The notes beneath the pieces were generated by a model. That model was given only the letters and a program-made list of their open reading frames with translations, was not told the DNA's origin and searched no databases. A stretch of 64,000 bases of DNA from Blepharisma stoltei (taxonomy: Eukaryota; Ciliophora; Heterotrichea; Heterotrichida; Blepharismidae). Location of the stretch: contig CAJZBQ010000018.1 in NCBI GenBank assembly GCA_914767885.1, positions 682,001-746,000 of the forward strand. Reading direction: 5' to 3'. Shown here piece by piece: positions 21,471 to 33,183 of the stretch. Both the position numbers and the translations under genes were made by a program. The stretch's first letter is position 1. Each line of letters opens with the position of its first letter.

Positions 21471-21823
21471 TACTCCTGCCTAGAGTCAGTAGATGTCTAA
21501 CTTGTATCGTTATTCCAAAATATATTAATAGCTGTTGTTCAAGGCAAATCATTATATCGTTAGTTTCTTTGAGTAAGCAATTCTCGCTTCTTTATCACAG
21601 GCATTCAACTGGGTCGGATAAACCGATAAAATGATGCAGATACTACCCGTTTGCCTGATCAACAGTTTAATGACTGACTCCTCACTTAAGAGCTACCTGA
21701 TTTTTGGATAATCTAATTATTCTATTAATTAAAAAAAAATAAATTAGATTTTTTTTAAATACGAGTAAAATAAATTTTTTTGATAAAAATAGCTAACAAA
21801 TATAAAAAAAATACTTGCTCACC

Positions 21824-22075
21824 CTACTGACGAGTTAGACTAGAATTATTGAAAACTTTATTTGTATAATCGATTTCATCCTCGATCTTGATTTCAGGCT
21901 TCACTTCTAAGTCAAAAACTTTTTCTTTTTCTTCATCATTTATAGCGATTCTGGAGATTTTTATTCTACAAAGATTTCATTCATATCTCCTCTGCCTTCT
22001 GATCCTCCAACGTTTCTTCTAATTTCTCAAAGTACTCTGCTTCTTTCCTTAGCTTGACATCTAAAAAATGATCTT
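21824..22075 (-). CDS. Possible small acidic protein fragment
   Basis: Reading from the left end upward: a stop TAG at 21824-21826 ends KVFNNSSLTRQ, preceded by an acidic stretch (DLEVKPEIKIEDEIDYTN). A GTAG...CAG interval of 19 nt may join it to an upstream Glu-rich segment (DVKLRKEAEYFEKLEETLED). No ATG is visible and the intron length is atypical for this window. Confidence 0.3.
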
Positions 22076-22170
22076 TTTAAATCATCAAAGACAAAAAATT
22101 TCTGAGCCAACTAAGTCTTTATTGGAGATGAATCCCGCTGAGACTCGCTTGCAGGATTTATTTTTACTTT

Positions 22171-22458
22171 ATGCCAGGGAGTCTCATAAATAGTAATTTT
22201 ATTATGGAAATAAGCAAGGCTGAAATAGCTCAACTCAGCAGCAAGCTAAAAACTTATAAAAAGAAGCAAAAGTTAAGCAATCATGCAAAAATCGCTTTGT
22301 TTCCGAAAGAAACAAAGACTCTTACAAAAGAAGGCTTTGTTATCAAAGTCCTCGACGAGTCACAAAAGGCTGAAAAATTCACAAAGACTAAATCGATGTC
22401 TTTTTATGATGAGATGATGAATAGACATACAAGAAAACCATTCAAGAGAAATAAATAG
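22171..22458 (+). CDS. Small basic protein, unidentified
   Basis: 95 residues from the ATG at 22171, or 84 from the ATG at 22204 (MEISKAEIAQLSSKLKTYKK), which looks the more natural start. Lys-rich throughout, ending RHTRKPFKRNK, which could be a nuclear or nucleic-acid-binding tail. No family recognised. Confidence 0.5.
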   Translation: MPGSLINSNFIMEISKAEIAQLSSKLKTYKKKQKLSNHAKIALFPKETKTLTKEGFVIKVLDESQKAEKFTKTKSMSFYDEMMNRHTRKPFKRNK

Positions 22459-22599
22459 TCCTATTTTAATTCACTTTTCCTAATAAATTAATATAGTGGA
22501 TGTTTGAGGAAATCTTGTTGTCTTGAAAGCTCTAATTAAAAATAAAGAAATACTTGAAATTATTATTTTCCTAATACTGAAACATTGCTGATTATTAAT

Positions 22600-24519
22600 C
22601 TACCCCTCAAAAGTTTTATAAGCAGAAACTATAGAAAGAAATTGTCCTAGATGAATATCATTGGAAATAGAAAACAAAACCTGCTCTTCTGGGGAAATTT
22701 CAAGTTTGAAGCCCATCTGTTCATTCTGGTATTCAATTTCTTCATCCTCCACTAATTTTGGCTGTTTTAGTTTCTGGCACAAAGCATCCTATTTAGCTCC
22801 TACCAAATTATTATAATCAATCACGTCTTGCAGCCGGTTGCGCATACTTAAGTGGTTTATATACAATTTTATATTCCTTGATGCCACATGGCTCTGGTCA
22901 TTATTAAAAAGCATTTTCCCAAAAGGGCTATAAACGTAACGATCAATGCCTTCTTCTGGAGTGCTGGAAATAGGTCTAAACTGTTTATATTCCGAGTAAT
23001 ATATATTTTTCATTGAGTTAATTCTGATTTCTAGCCCCATTTTTTGCACCTGGATCCAAGTACAAGGCAAAAAGGATCTCTGGACAAGCTTTAGATCCTC
23101 TTCTAAAATATAAACTTGTGCTGTATATGGATAGCTTGAAATTTCTTGGTAAAATTGTTCAGTCAATTTTAAAACCTTTTCATCCAGAAACTTATATTCT
23201 CCATCTCCTGAAAACCCTGAATGATCAATGAAATGAATATTTAATTCATTTACTGATAAATCTAAAACTGCCTGAATTCCTTTCATCATAACACTTATAG
23301 AATCTTCTTTTGAAGCTTTATTAACTTCTCCTTTAAAACATGGGCATTCCTTTACTAACAAGTTCCTTTGATTTTGCAATAAGGTGAATATGGAATCTAA
23401 TATATGCTCTTTTAGCCTATAGAATACATTTCTTCTCCATATAATTAGCATTAGCCTCATGACTGTAAAAGGAGGCATCTTCGGGGCATTCAGCCAATTT
23501 GCATCGTATACTTGATTGATGGCGACACTAAATGCGAAAAATATTCTGTCTATCCAGTATATGCTTGCACAAAATGCATCCCACTACGTTAAACTTACCC
23601 TTATACAGTACTCAGTTAACAGCTCTGAGGCTTCTTCTATTAAATTTAAACAATTCCAACTCGCCACACAGTGAATTTTTATTGTTTTTTTTAGCGTACA
23701 AAACAATCTAATAAGTAACGGATTTGCATTGATCATTTTGTTTTGGAAATAAGTATTCAGCAGACTGCTGCCGAAATCTCCTGATGAATAGCATGTTGAT
23801 TGATTTCCAGAACTTCCCATTGACAGGCTTTTATTTATGTTGCATTTATTTCCTTTCAGACCTCATTTAATTATGACTATTTGATCAATGCTGACAGTGT
23901 CGCAAATCTATGTAAAGCGTACTTCTTCAAGCAAACTTTGGCTCATGGCCCCTTCTATTATCATTTCAGATTCAGTCGGAAGTGAGAAACCATTTTGTAT
24001 GGGCTCTTCAAATGCGTGAGCTAATAAGTCTTGAATTATTGTAGGAAAGGTTTTAGGTTCTCGGCGGAGTGGGGGAGGAGGTAATAATGGTTCGTAGAGG
24101 GCTAGAAAAACTTCAGATCGCAATAACTCTAAATCATCAGATGTAAAGTTGTCACCTTTAAGCAGTAGCCAGGAATGACGAATTTGGGTAAGCTTTTTAA
24201 GTAAGTGTCGCCAGTTTGGCTCACGAGAAGATTTATAAAGTCAGTCGTCTCCTTTAAAGACAGAGCTATATATGCTCTGATATATTAAATTTTAGCTATG
24301 TATAAAAATAGTAAAATAAATTTTTCAAATCAGTCAAAAATAGCATATTAATTACCCAAAAATATCATAATTCCCAAAAAAGACCCTCAAGCACTCGCGT
24401 TTCCATAAGTCTTCTTTTTTTGATACAAAGTTGAATATTTTATTTACTTGGCCAAATGAAAGCAAATCTTTGTATGTCAAGTGATGAGCAATAATAAAGA
24501 GAATATTTGCTGTGTTCAT
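22600..24519 (-). CDS. F-box protein fused to cullin-repeat domain
   Basis: About 600 residues with three 15-nt introns (23908-23922, 23584-23598, 22789-22803; all GTA...TAG) and one short IES. Residues 1-50 are F-box-like: LTYKDLLSFGQVNKIFNFV, then LWKRECLRVFF, with a second Trp-containing segment (EPNWRHLLKKL). The rest matches the N-terminal cullin repeats: LLIRLFCTLKKTIK, LLTEYCIRWDAFCASIYWID, IWRRNVFYRLKEHILDSIFT-LLQNQRN, EYKFLDEKVLKLTEQFYQEI and AQVYILEEDLKLVQRSF. There is no cullin-homology (RBX1-binding) domain or NEDD8-site winged helix at the C-terminus. In SCF ligases the F-box protein and the cullin N-terminus meet through SKP1, so this chain would combine both partners. Matches are by eye. 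Confidence 0.6.
24283..24354. other. Candidate 72-bp TA-bounded IES in the F-box/cullin gene
   Basis: A TA at 24281-24282 and another at 24353-24354 enclose AT-rich, stop-containing sequence between the F-box segment (NYDIFG) and the continuing frame (YQSIYSSVFKGDDW). Removal keeps the frame. Other TA pairs nearby are possible. Confidence 0.5.
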
Positions 24520-24851
24520 ATTTTAGGTATATATTAAAACTAATAGTAATTTGAAAAGAATCAAGAGGTCACCTATATATTATAGAAATTAGATTAATAA
24601 GAAATTCAAATCTGCTTTAAAGACCATTTAATGTTTGTCTCTCAGAAAATTAATGCACTTTGCAACGTTAAAGGACTTGGCAGGTTTCCAGAAAATATAA
24701 TTAAAAAATATTTCTATATAAATGAGGGTAATAAATATTTATAAGTTTATTTTTGAGTTATTTAAGTTTTTAAGGGTTATTTAATCTGGATTTATTTGAG
24801 TCTCCACACAAGAGAGGAAATTTTTAGGCTAAAAGATGAAAAAAAGAATAG

Positions 24852-25061
24852 GTATAGCGCCTTTCTTAAGATGGCGCGCAATGCGCCATCACCGAGCCAT
24901 GTCGGGAGGGTTCTCCACGAGGAATGATTCCAAGTGTGGAACCCTCTTTTTGGCTCGTGGAAAAAGAGGGTTCCACACGTGGAACCATTCCTCGTGGAGA
25001 ACCCTTTCCCGACATGGCCCGGTGATGGTGCATTGCGCGCCATCTTAAGAAAGGCGCTATA
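24852..25061. repeat. 210-bp foldback (family C) with arms of about 100 bp
   Basis: It starts TATAGCGCCTTTCTTAAGAT and ends with the complement, AAGAAAGGCGCTATA. The arms are complementary almost to the centre, with a few mismatches and a Trp-free GC-rich core (GGAACCCTCTTTTTGGCTCG against its partner). Bounded by TATA. It would form a very long hairpin in single strands or in RNA. It shares its TATAGCGC ends with the 56-bp palindrome at 19420. Confidence 0.85.
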
Positions 25062-25424
25062 AATTAAAACGAAGAAGTCAAAAATTGTATTGATTTGGAT
25101 TAGACTCGGAACGCAAGCACGTTCATAACTTTATAGTTGCGAATTCTTTCAAAAATAGCTGAGCCTTGGTTGATTTTAGCTGCAGATATCACAGAGGTGT
25201 TTTAAAAGCTGGCACTAAAAATGAAAAATTTTCATTTACCTAAATATTGAGAAATATATGCACCTAGCTTATGAATAATTTGTTTTTAAAATTTTCTATG
25301 CCGTCAAACTACCATTAATTCAAAATTTTATGATTTCCATTTTAAATAATAACTTTTTTAAACAATAAACAATTTTTTGATGGTTTCTTGGCCTTGAAGG
25401 CTATTACAATTCTCCAATATAAAA

Positions 25425-26909
25425 ATGAACCCTTCTCCGAAAGCTTTTAAATTCAATATGGACAACGTAAGTTCATATTCCTTTTCAAATATTAGAAATA
25501 AAAGACCACTCACAAAGACTCCTCGCTCTAGGAAGAAGGTTAATAACCCAAGATCATCATTTGAATCCTCACAGCGAAAAAGCGGCATAAATGTCGATTT
25601 TATATCAAAATTTAAGCAACTCTTGCGCACTGTAAGATGCGATGAAGATCATAAATCCACAAAGACATTAATCAAGTCTGCAAAAGCAATAAAACCTGCT
25701 CAATTGTACGAAAAATCTCCAAAAATAACCTCTCCAACACTGTCTCCTGTCATCTGCTACTCAGAGAACTTCAATCAACTTTACAAAAAGAAGTTTAATT
25801 TCAGTAAAAACGGTTGAGAATATTGGAGAAACAGCAGCATTAGAAAATCTCCTAAAATTAATCAAAAAATTATCTTACTCCCCCCCATCCTTGATTGAAC
25901 GACTCGCCATCGTTCGATCAAGGATGGGGGTTAAAAATATTTTTTGGGAAAAAATTTTTATTTATAAAATAAAAAATATATATATTTATTTACTTTTAAA
26001 TAAGAGGGTTAAGAGTATTTAATAATTGTTTTTACCGCAAAAAATTGAATTAATTTCATAAAAATACCAATTTTTAATATTTTGATTTATTAGTCACCCT
26101 TTTAAACTGTATAAATTTTAATTTGTTCCTTATTAAATTAAATTTTTTTTTTAAAATTTTAAAGAATCTCTATTTTTTTAGATTATTAAGTTTTAAGCCC
26201 AGGTTGATGACTAAATCACTTCGTATGGTTGATTCCAAAGCTTTTGTCGTCTTAAAGTCTCTAAAAACAACTTTCATTAGGTGCATCTTCCCAAGCTTTT
26301 GATAACTAATATATTTTTTATATATATAAAAATTTGCATGATATAAAAATCGTTCGATCAAGGATGGGGGTTAATTTTCCCCAAATTTTAGGAATTTTTA
26401 CAGTCAATCGTTCGATCAAGGATGGGGGGGAATTAGAAAAGTCTATAGAAAAAAATTATTTTGATTCCTCTGTCAAAAATTTACAAAAAATCCTTGACAC
26501 AAGGAAAAGAAGATATAAGTTTTTCACAGACAGTGAAGAATCTATTGAAAGATCACGGAAGAAAATTCTTGATCTGAGAGTTGACCCCGGGGTAAGTTCT
26601 GAATCTTCGCTTGATTTTGCCAAAAAATCGCACTTATCTAATATCAATAGTGAAAATTTTAAAGAAATTTCATTTAAAAAAGCTTCATCTCAAGGAAAGA
26701 TTTGCAAAAATCAAAAAATCAATGATAAAATGAGCAGGAGCAGCTTATCACCTACGTGCATTGGTGCCGAAAGTGAATCATTTAATAGAGCACCTCTTGC
26801 AAGATCGCAAACATATAATCCATCTACTAGAATTAAATTAAAGAGGAGAAGCCCTGAAAAGCAAGAGAAATCTTTAGAAGAATTTGGTGCATGGGAAATT
26901 TCTTATTAA
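25425..26909 (+). CDS. Basic Ser/Lys-rich protein, split by a family B IES
   Basis: 308 residues after removing 25878-26435, reading a TGA as Trp at 25816. It starts MNPSPKAFKFNMDNVSSYSF. Many TP/SP sites (PLTKTPRSRKK, SPTLSPVICY) and Lys/Arg runs suggest a phosphorylated, disordered nuclear or cytoskeletal protein. The junction INQKII-L-EKSIEKNYFD is in frame. No domain recognised. Confidence 0.7.
25878..26435. mobile_element. Family B MITE-like IES inside a coding region
   Basis: 558 bp, flanked by TTA at 25875-25877 and 26433-26435. Left hairpin of CCCCATCCTTGATTGAACGA and its complement; right end with two direct TCGTTCGATCAAGGATGGGG copies. The core is nearly identical to the 14.7-kb and 46.7-kb copies. 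Removal restores the reading frame of the host gene. Confidence 0.9.
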
Positions 26910-27304
26910 TATTATATTAAACGGAAAGTCAAGTATTTTGCTATAATTCCATTCTTTCTTTATTATAAGAGTTTTATGCTATTTAGGATATATGGATTAT
27001 AAAGTTCTATATCATCAGAGCTATTATTTTTATTTATAGTTCACCATCACCAATATGAAATATTTAAATTGCTATAAAAATAAAAATTAGGTGTTTTACA
27101 ATTTTTTATATAAATTTAAATAGCAGTTAAAAATAAATTGAGCCTTTTAAATGATCAGAAAGAAACGGAGTTTTTAATATTTTTTTAAAGGAGAAACATG
27201 AGGAAAGGTTCCAGAGCTGACCTCTAAGGCAACCAAAAATAAGCCTTTAAATTTTAGTTTAACGCTTAATCATACAATTCTGAGATAGGGATTATGAGAT
27301 TTAC

Positions 27305-27470
27305 TCACTCTCCCCCTTTGATAGTGAACAAAACCACGAGCAAAAAATTTTTTATATTACATTTTTTTAACACATAATAATTAGATCTCAGCCAAATTAC
27401 TCAACATAAATTTTATAAATTAAAATAAATTTCTCATTTCAATAATATAAAATTTGTATCTTAAAAAAAT
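27305..27470. repeat. Degenerate family A-like remnant
   Basis: TTACTCACTCTCCCCCTTTG followed by AGTGAACAAAACCACGAGCA recalls the family A left end and subterminal sequence. The AT-rich core that follows (ACATAAATTTTATAAATTAA) is also shared. No matching right end is clear. The surrounding 26910-27672 holds no supported gene. Confidence 0.45.
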
Positions 27471-27672
27471 AAATAGTTCTCTTAGTTAGCAAACAAAATA
27501 ATCTTTCTCTCTAAACAAGGTGGAATCAGCAAAAAATATAATAATTTAATGAAGAAATTAAATAGATTCTTCAGAACCAGTTAGAAAATTAGACGCTTAG
27601 CATAATATAAAATTTCTTCAAGCATCTTTTAGGTTACAACCTTATATTAAAAAATATAGCCTATACACATTA

Positions 27673-30600
27673 TTAACTGGTTTTTAAAAACTCATGAGAT
27701 ACTTCATCTTTCTTCTGAAAGAACCCCGAAGAGTTAGTTAGGTTATTAAAGCTAGGCGCTAGCCATATTGGTGACGCAGTCACCAAAGATCTCCCCTACT
27801 GGAGGTTCTACCACCTTTCAACTACAGCCAAGAGGGTCTTTCAAAGTGGATGCCACTTCTGGTACTTTCTGTCTCCTACTTGCCTTGCGGCTTCATTCTT
27901 GAGTGGGCAGCTTATGGGTTTTTGCGGCCCTACTAATGGCAATTGGAGTAGCTTGATTCCAAGGATCAATTACTTGGAGTCTGCCGAGTGCTGAAGTGCC
28001 TTCCTTCGACAAATACAGGAAAAAGACTACTCCCCTGTGGCCTGGGCCGAAACCCCCAGTTCTCGGTAGAGGAATGCTCAAAGGTCCTCGGATCCAAAAG
28101 GACGTTGCTGAGTACATCCATTTCCAACCACAGGAAAGCAGCCAAAACCTACCTAGATGCACATCTCTTGAGCCTGTAGCCGTGGCCATAAGGTTTGGAC
28201 TATTGTGCAAAGAGGGCAAGTTGGCATGTATCGCCATTTTAATTTATGTAATAACCCCGAAGGGACTAGAGAAGTAATCGATTGCAGTCTACTAATTTTC
28301 CTTTTTTCAAAAGCCACAAAAGGAGTATAAAAGAAAATATAAAGCAAGACACAAAATACGCAATATCCTGCAGTAATGTAAATAATATCATTTAGCCTTT
28401 CTTCAATCACTGTTTTGGATGCTATATCAGCCATATCAGTGATATTTTTGATTGCGTTTTGCAATATGCTTGCCCGAGTATATCACAAAGCTAAGTCGCT
28501 TGGAATTGCCGCATTGGAAAACGCTTGGTAATATGAATCAAGAATAATTACATTAGAAGCTGGAAAAGACCCGTATTTCCACATAATATTTTTTGGATTT
28601 GTCTGATTTTCGAAAATAAACTGTATTAAGTAGCTTGAGTACATATTTCGGTTATCGAGGTCCTCGACATCTTTACTGGTGATCATGAATTTTTTAATAG
28701 CATTGAATAGCTCATTAGGAGGCTTCTGAAAATTGTAATGGCTATTGAGCAGCTGCTCAAGTGTGTTGTTGCCTCTTAATGATGTCTCTCTTGTTCAAAA
28801 AGCTACTTCAGATATCGAGGCGCTGCGGACATACCAAAATTCCATGAAATCGAATCTTTGGTCTAAAAGGGAAGTGCAAGACGGATAAAGCCAAAAGGTG
28901 ACTATTATGTAATATCCAGAAGAAAACAAAATAAATACAAAACAAAGGAGCATTAAATGATATCCTTCTCTGCTCTTGATTTCAACATCTTGAAATTTTG
29001 GTCTTTTCAGGTCTTCATTGTCTTGGCTAAAGTCATGAACTGTTGAAAGTCTGTTCAAGCAGTTTTGGTGCAGTTCATAATACGAGCTATGAGCTAGTTT
29101 CTTAACATGATTGAGTAAGCCATTAAAGTTATCCTGAAGCCGCTTAGCAATTGGAATTAAAACCAATGTACAAATTCCTAAAACACATAATCCCATAATT
29201 GTTAAATAATTGATATTCATAGTTTCGCTAGCAAGACGGTCCTTTTCGCAACTTATGAACCCAGAGAAAGAACCATTGACATAATTGTAAAATTGACCCA
29301 GGTGGTTCACAATCAAATAAAATTCAGAGTCCTTATGGTCTAAGTCATTTTCGATTAGCCCTGAATATGGGTAGGCCTGCATAAAAATTACATAAGAAAG
29401 CATATTTGAAACAGCATCATAAAGATTGAGATAAGTCATATTCTCAATTGAATTTGGGTTTCATATTGGAATTATGCTTTTCTTAATGATTTCAGAGCTG
29501 GAGCAATAATCTCATTTCGGTAAATCTTCAAAAAGAAAATTTCTATTATTATCAACCTCTACAACTGCGCCATTAAATAAGTTTTTATAATAAGTGTAAT
29601 TGAAATTCTTCCTATTCTTGCCTACTTCTAGAGCTCTTGATAAATAGCCAATTTTACTGGAATCAAAAAGGATAACGCCAAGATGCTTAATCGCGTTCAA
29701 ATCATTTGAATGATTAATTTGGCTTAATATAAAGCAGAGAATAATAATGTTCATCGCCATTGCTACTAAAATCTGAATAGTTTTTACTGTAATGAGTAAT
29801 GTAAACTTAAATATTTTAAGATTATTTTCTGACCTTAGCGCCATACGGTTGCTTAAAGAGCCTAAATAAGCATTACTTGAAATACTATAAGAAGCGCTGC
29901 TGGCTGAAAGTTGCGATTTTGTTATTTCCTTTGGAATTTCAGTCTCTTCCACTGATATATCAAGGGTGTTAATAATAGCTTTCTTTTCATTTGAAAATGA
30001 ATGACTTAGAGGTACTTTTTTATTAGGCACTTTTAATGTAGCTGAATTTAATTCTTTTTTGGCTTCTGAGTAAAGATAATCTTGACTTTTATGAGCCCAC
30101 TCATCTATTTCATGCTTTTCGTGAATAAGAAATATAAAATGAACGATTGTTTTGTTTATTGAATACTCTGAGTGAACTAGGAGGATTTCTTTATTATTGA
30201 TTGAGAAGCGCTTTGGAACATTTAGTTCTATTAAGGAGATATCGAAATTTGGAATTAAATCAGAAAGCAACTTTCCTTTTAATGTGTCTGAGGTGTTATC
30301 AATAAAGTGAGGAAACATCTCACTGTGGCTGAAAATCATTCCACTCGCTGAAATTAAGGCAATTTGGCGAGATTTATGAATCTGCTTTATGGAAACCATA
30401 TAGTAGAGCTGACGTCTTGCTGATGAAAGCCAGATTTTTAACCGACATTCTACTAACTTTCCCCTCCTTGAGCGAGAAGAGCATTGAAAAAGTCTCTATT
30501 TTGAAAAAAAAATAACCTCCTCAAGAGCTAGAAAAAGCTTTACTAGTTCATTTAGGGAGTAAGTATCCTCTTGCAGTTTGAAGACAAATCGCCATACTGG

Positions 30601-32509
30601 AGCCTACCTCTGGATTAACGCAGTTCTCTATAAAATTTTCCATGTGCTTATCATGGTTTTGATCAAATGGGGAAGGAATGTAGCTACTTAGTTTTGAGCC
30701 AATTATACCAAGAGCTGTTTGTTTAAGTATTTGCGCTGCTTTTTCGTTAACATATGTAATTGCTCCAAATGATGCTTTCTCTGCTGAAACCAGCATAATT
30801 CCATTGATTTCATTGAAAAGCACGAATTTATCTTGAGAATGCTGGCTATCAACTACTCTCAAGCTTTCCCTTTTTCTAAGCAGCTTTGCGCCATTCTCAT
30901 AATCTCCAAGCAAGTCTTGCAATAAAGATCCATACAATTCATTTAAATTGGCACTATGAGGAAATCGTGCAATTAAGCTTGCATACTCTTTTTTCACTTT
31001 ATCCAGGGTTCGAGTCAATTTAGCTGAAAAAGAAAAAACTGCGCTTAGTTTGGGCCCCTTTGTCGTAATTTCTCTCCAAAATCTCATCATATAATGGCAA
31101 AGCAGCTCGTCGTCTTTTTTTACTTCTTCGATTTCTAAAAGATAATAAATCATATTAACATCTTCATTGTTTTCTACTTTTGCATCTTGAAAGCTTTTCA
31201 AGCATAGTCACTCTTGAAAATTCCCTTCCATAGAAAATCCCATTTCTTTCGCCTTGGCTAGCTTGATCCTCGCCAGCCTTTCATCCTGTAATATAAACAG
31301 ACAATAATTTGTTTCCCAAATAACTATAAGCTTATCATGTATAAATCGATAAAAAGATTTTACTTCTTTAAAGTCATGCATAATAATCTCTTTTTGCTCA
31401 GATAGCAGATTTCTAAATTTCAACTCAAATTCGTATTGATTTTGCGGTATTGAATTGTTTTTTCCTAATTTTGAAAAAACATTTTTAAATCTATCGAGTA
31501 AAAGTGCGACCGTAATTGGTATACAAATTAAAAATAATAAAAAAATGGCTCCTGCATTGCTTATTGCTATTCCAAATAGGAAGATTGCTGTTGCCGTACC
31601 TATCATTGCATTTTTTGTTATATAAATTTCGTTTGCAATTGAATTATAATACGGAATCAGGTAGAAAAATTTTCATACTAGTCTTATTGGGAATAATAGT
31701 AACACATATTTATAATAAAAAGTACTGTAAGTATTTAAATAGGTAAAGCTAAATGTGCTCACCAATGAAAAAATAACCATCTCAATATCCAAAAGTGAGT
31801 GGGCTTTTGCTTTTATATTTTCTTGTTTAGAAGTATGTCTTAATTCAGCAGAAAAGATCTGATAAGTGACAGAAAATAAAATTACTATACACAAACAAAC
31901 AATGCTTGCAAGAATTTCTTCTGGACTTCGGTTTAAATTGCAGGAATTGCAATATCTGTACTCATATACCTGGTTTCCATTGTTTAGAGAATACTTTATT
32001 GTTAAAGTAAAAATTGTAATTATTGGAATAAGCCCAATGATGGAAACAAATTTTATACAGTTTCTCGCCATAAATTTTAAAACTGAGCTAACTCTCTTGT
32101 TCATTAGCTTCAAAGAGTAAATAATTGAGACTAAAACAGCTGTGATAAATATTAATAATAGGCTCCCAAAATAGCACCCTAAAAGAAAATCTGAATCTGC
32201 GCAAATGTTATCAAAGCTTGCATATCCAAGGAATTTTCAATAGTTTTTGTATGAATCGAAATCATCTATTTCTGGATGAATTTTTCAGTTTAAACTGATG
32301 AGCTGGAGAGCTATTATAAAGCTCGATAAAACTTCCAGTAGCTTTTGAGATGTTATCTTAAGCGTTGGGAGAGAATCCCGAGAATTCAAAATCAGAGAGA
32401 AGCACTCATATATTGAGCTTTGAATCGCATATCATCGTGCCTTGCCAGTTTCTGAGTATTCAGTTTTTCGTTCTGATTTTAAGTTTAAGGTTTCAACTAC
32501 TTCTGACAT
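27673..32509 (-). CDS. TmcB-like multi-pass membrane protein with PAS domain, two insertions
   Basis: 1399 residues after removing 27732-28262 and 30457-30562, with about nine TGA codons read as Trp. The N-terminal ~350 residues carry several transmembrane segments (for example FVSIIGLIPIITIFTLTI, ILASIVCLCIVILFSVTY). A helical TPR-like/TmcB region follows (DDELLCHYMMRFWREITTKG). Next is a PAS-type domain (LFNEINGIMLVSAEKA...ITYVNEKAAQILKQ). The C-terminal half has more transmembrane helices and a large extracytoplasmic loop. The end is LVPSGFFQKKDEVSHEFLKTS. Proteins of this layout form large families in ciliates; sensing roles are inferred from the PAS fold only. All junctions are in frame. 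Confidence 0.75.
27732..28262. mobile_element. 531-bp GC-rich retroposon-like insertion with 10-bp target duplication
   Basis: AACCCCGAAG occurs at 27722-27731 and 28253-28262. Next to the left copy is a short tandem tract (AGTTAGTTAGGTTATTAAAG) that would be a 3' tail on the minus strand. Then comes TAGGCGCTAGCCATATTGG, a motif also present in the 34.3-kb element. There is no long ORF with a recognisable domain. Removal restores the typical C-terminus (SGFFQKKDE) of the PAS membrane protein. The duplication contains no TA. Confidence 0.75.
30457..30562. other. 106-bp IES, truncated family A relative, in the PAS protein gene
   Basis: TAA at 30454-30456 and 30560-30562. The left side has TTTCCCCTCCTTGAGCGAGA, echoing CCCCTCCGTGAGTGA; the right side ends TTTAGGGAG. 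Removal joins ARGYL to VECRLKIW in frame. Confidence 0.75.
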
Positions 32510-33183
32510 AGAATAAATTTATTAATTAATTTTTAGTATGCTTAGAAAAGATTATAATACGAGAAAGAAGAATGCATCCACAAACTATAAGGCAAGTTCC
32601 ATTATTAATTTAATAGCTATTTTAAAAGGTTTTATTATAAATAATTAAGAGCGAATTTTTTTTTAAAATTTTAAACTTAATTCCTAATAACGAAATTATT
32701 GAATAATTTTGAGTGACTTTGGGTTTCCCAAATAGGAAAAATATTAACTCCAAGTTTTGAATTATATTTTATCTAATATCTAGTGCTGGGTTTAAGGAGA
32801 TTGCTTTGGGCTCTTCCCTTGCCAGTTTTATCACTGCATATATTAGTTTATACTCTTCAACGCCTTTGCATACAGCTAGCTTATTCTGCTTTATTACAGC
32901 ATAGGATGACAAAAATCTGCAAGGCTTTTCATAATTTTAATAAGTCTGCTCGGAATTGCAATATAATTAAATATTTTACTTTCTTTCTGATTAAAGAGAT
33001 AAATTTTCTGTTTCTAATAGAAAGTGAGACTGTTTACGATTTAATGGGAATTTCATAGTTTTAATTAATTTTAATATTAGCATAAAGAATTTGATAATCA
33101 TCGATCTAACTTAAATTTTACTTAGTAAAAATCATCATTTACTCTTCTTATTTTTATACCACAAAATCATTGAATTAAACTAC
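32510..33183. other. AT-rich intergenic stretch
   Basis: No supported gene. A plus-strand hydrophobic ORF at 32783 has no domain, unusual composition and no other support. Confidence 0.45.

Noticed and set aside
24792-25048. Two similar ORFs on opposite strands (RNDSKCGTLF/RNGSTCGTLF)
   Set aside because: They are the two arms of the 210-bp foldback read on both strands, not genes.
27722-28262. Treating the 531-bp and other gene-interrupting segments as ordinary introns
   Set aside because: They are flanked by direct repeats rather than GT...AG borders at the frame-restoring points, and resolved introns here are all 15 nt.
27893-28277. ORFs of ~63-114 residues on both strands at 27.9-28.3 kb
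   Set aside because: They lie inside the GC-rich retroposon-like insertion and have no recognisable domain.
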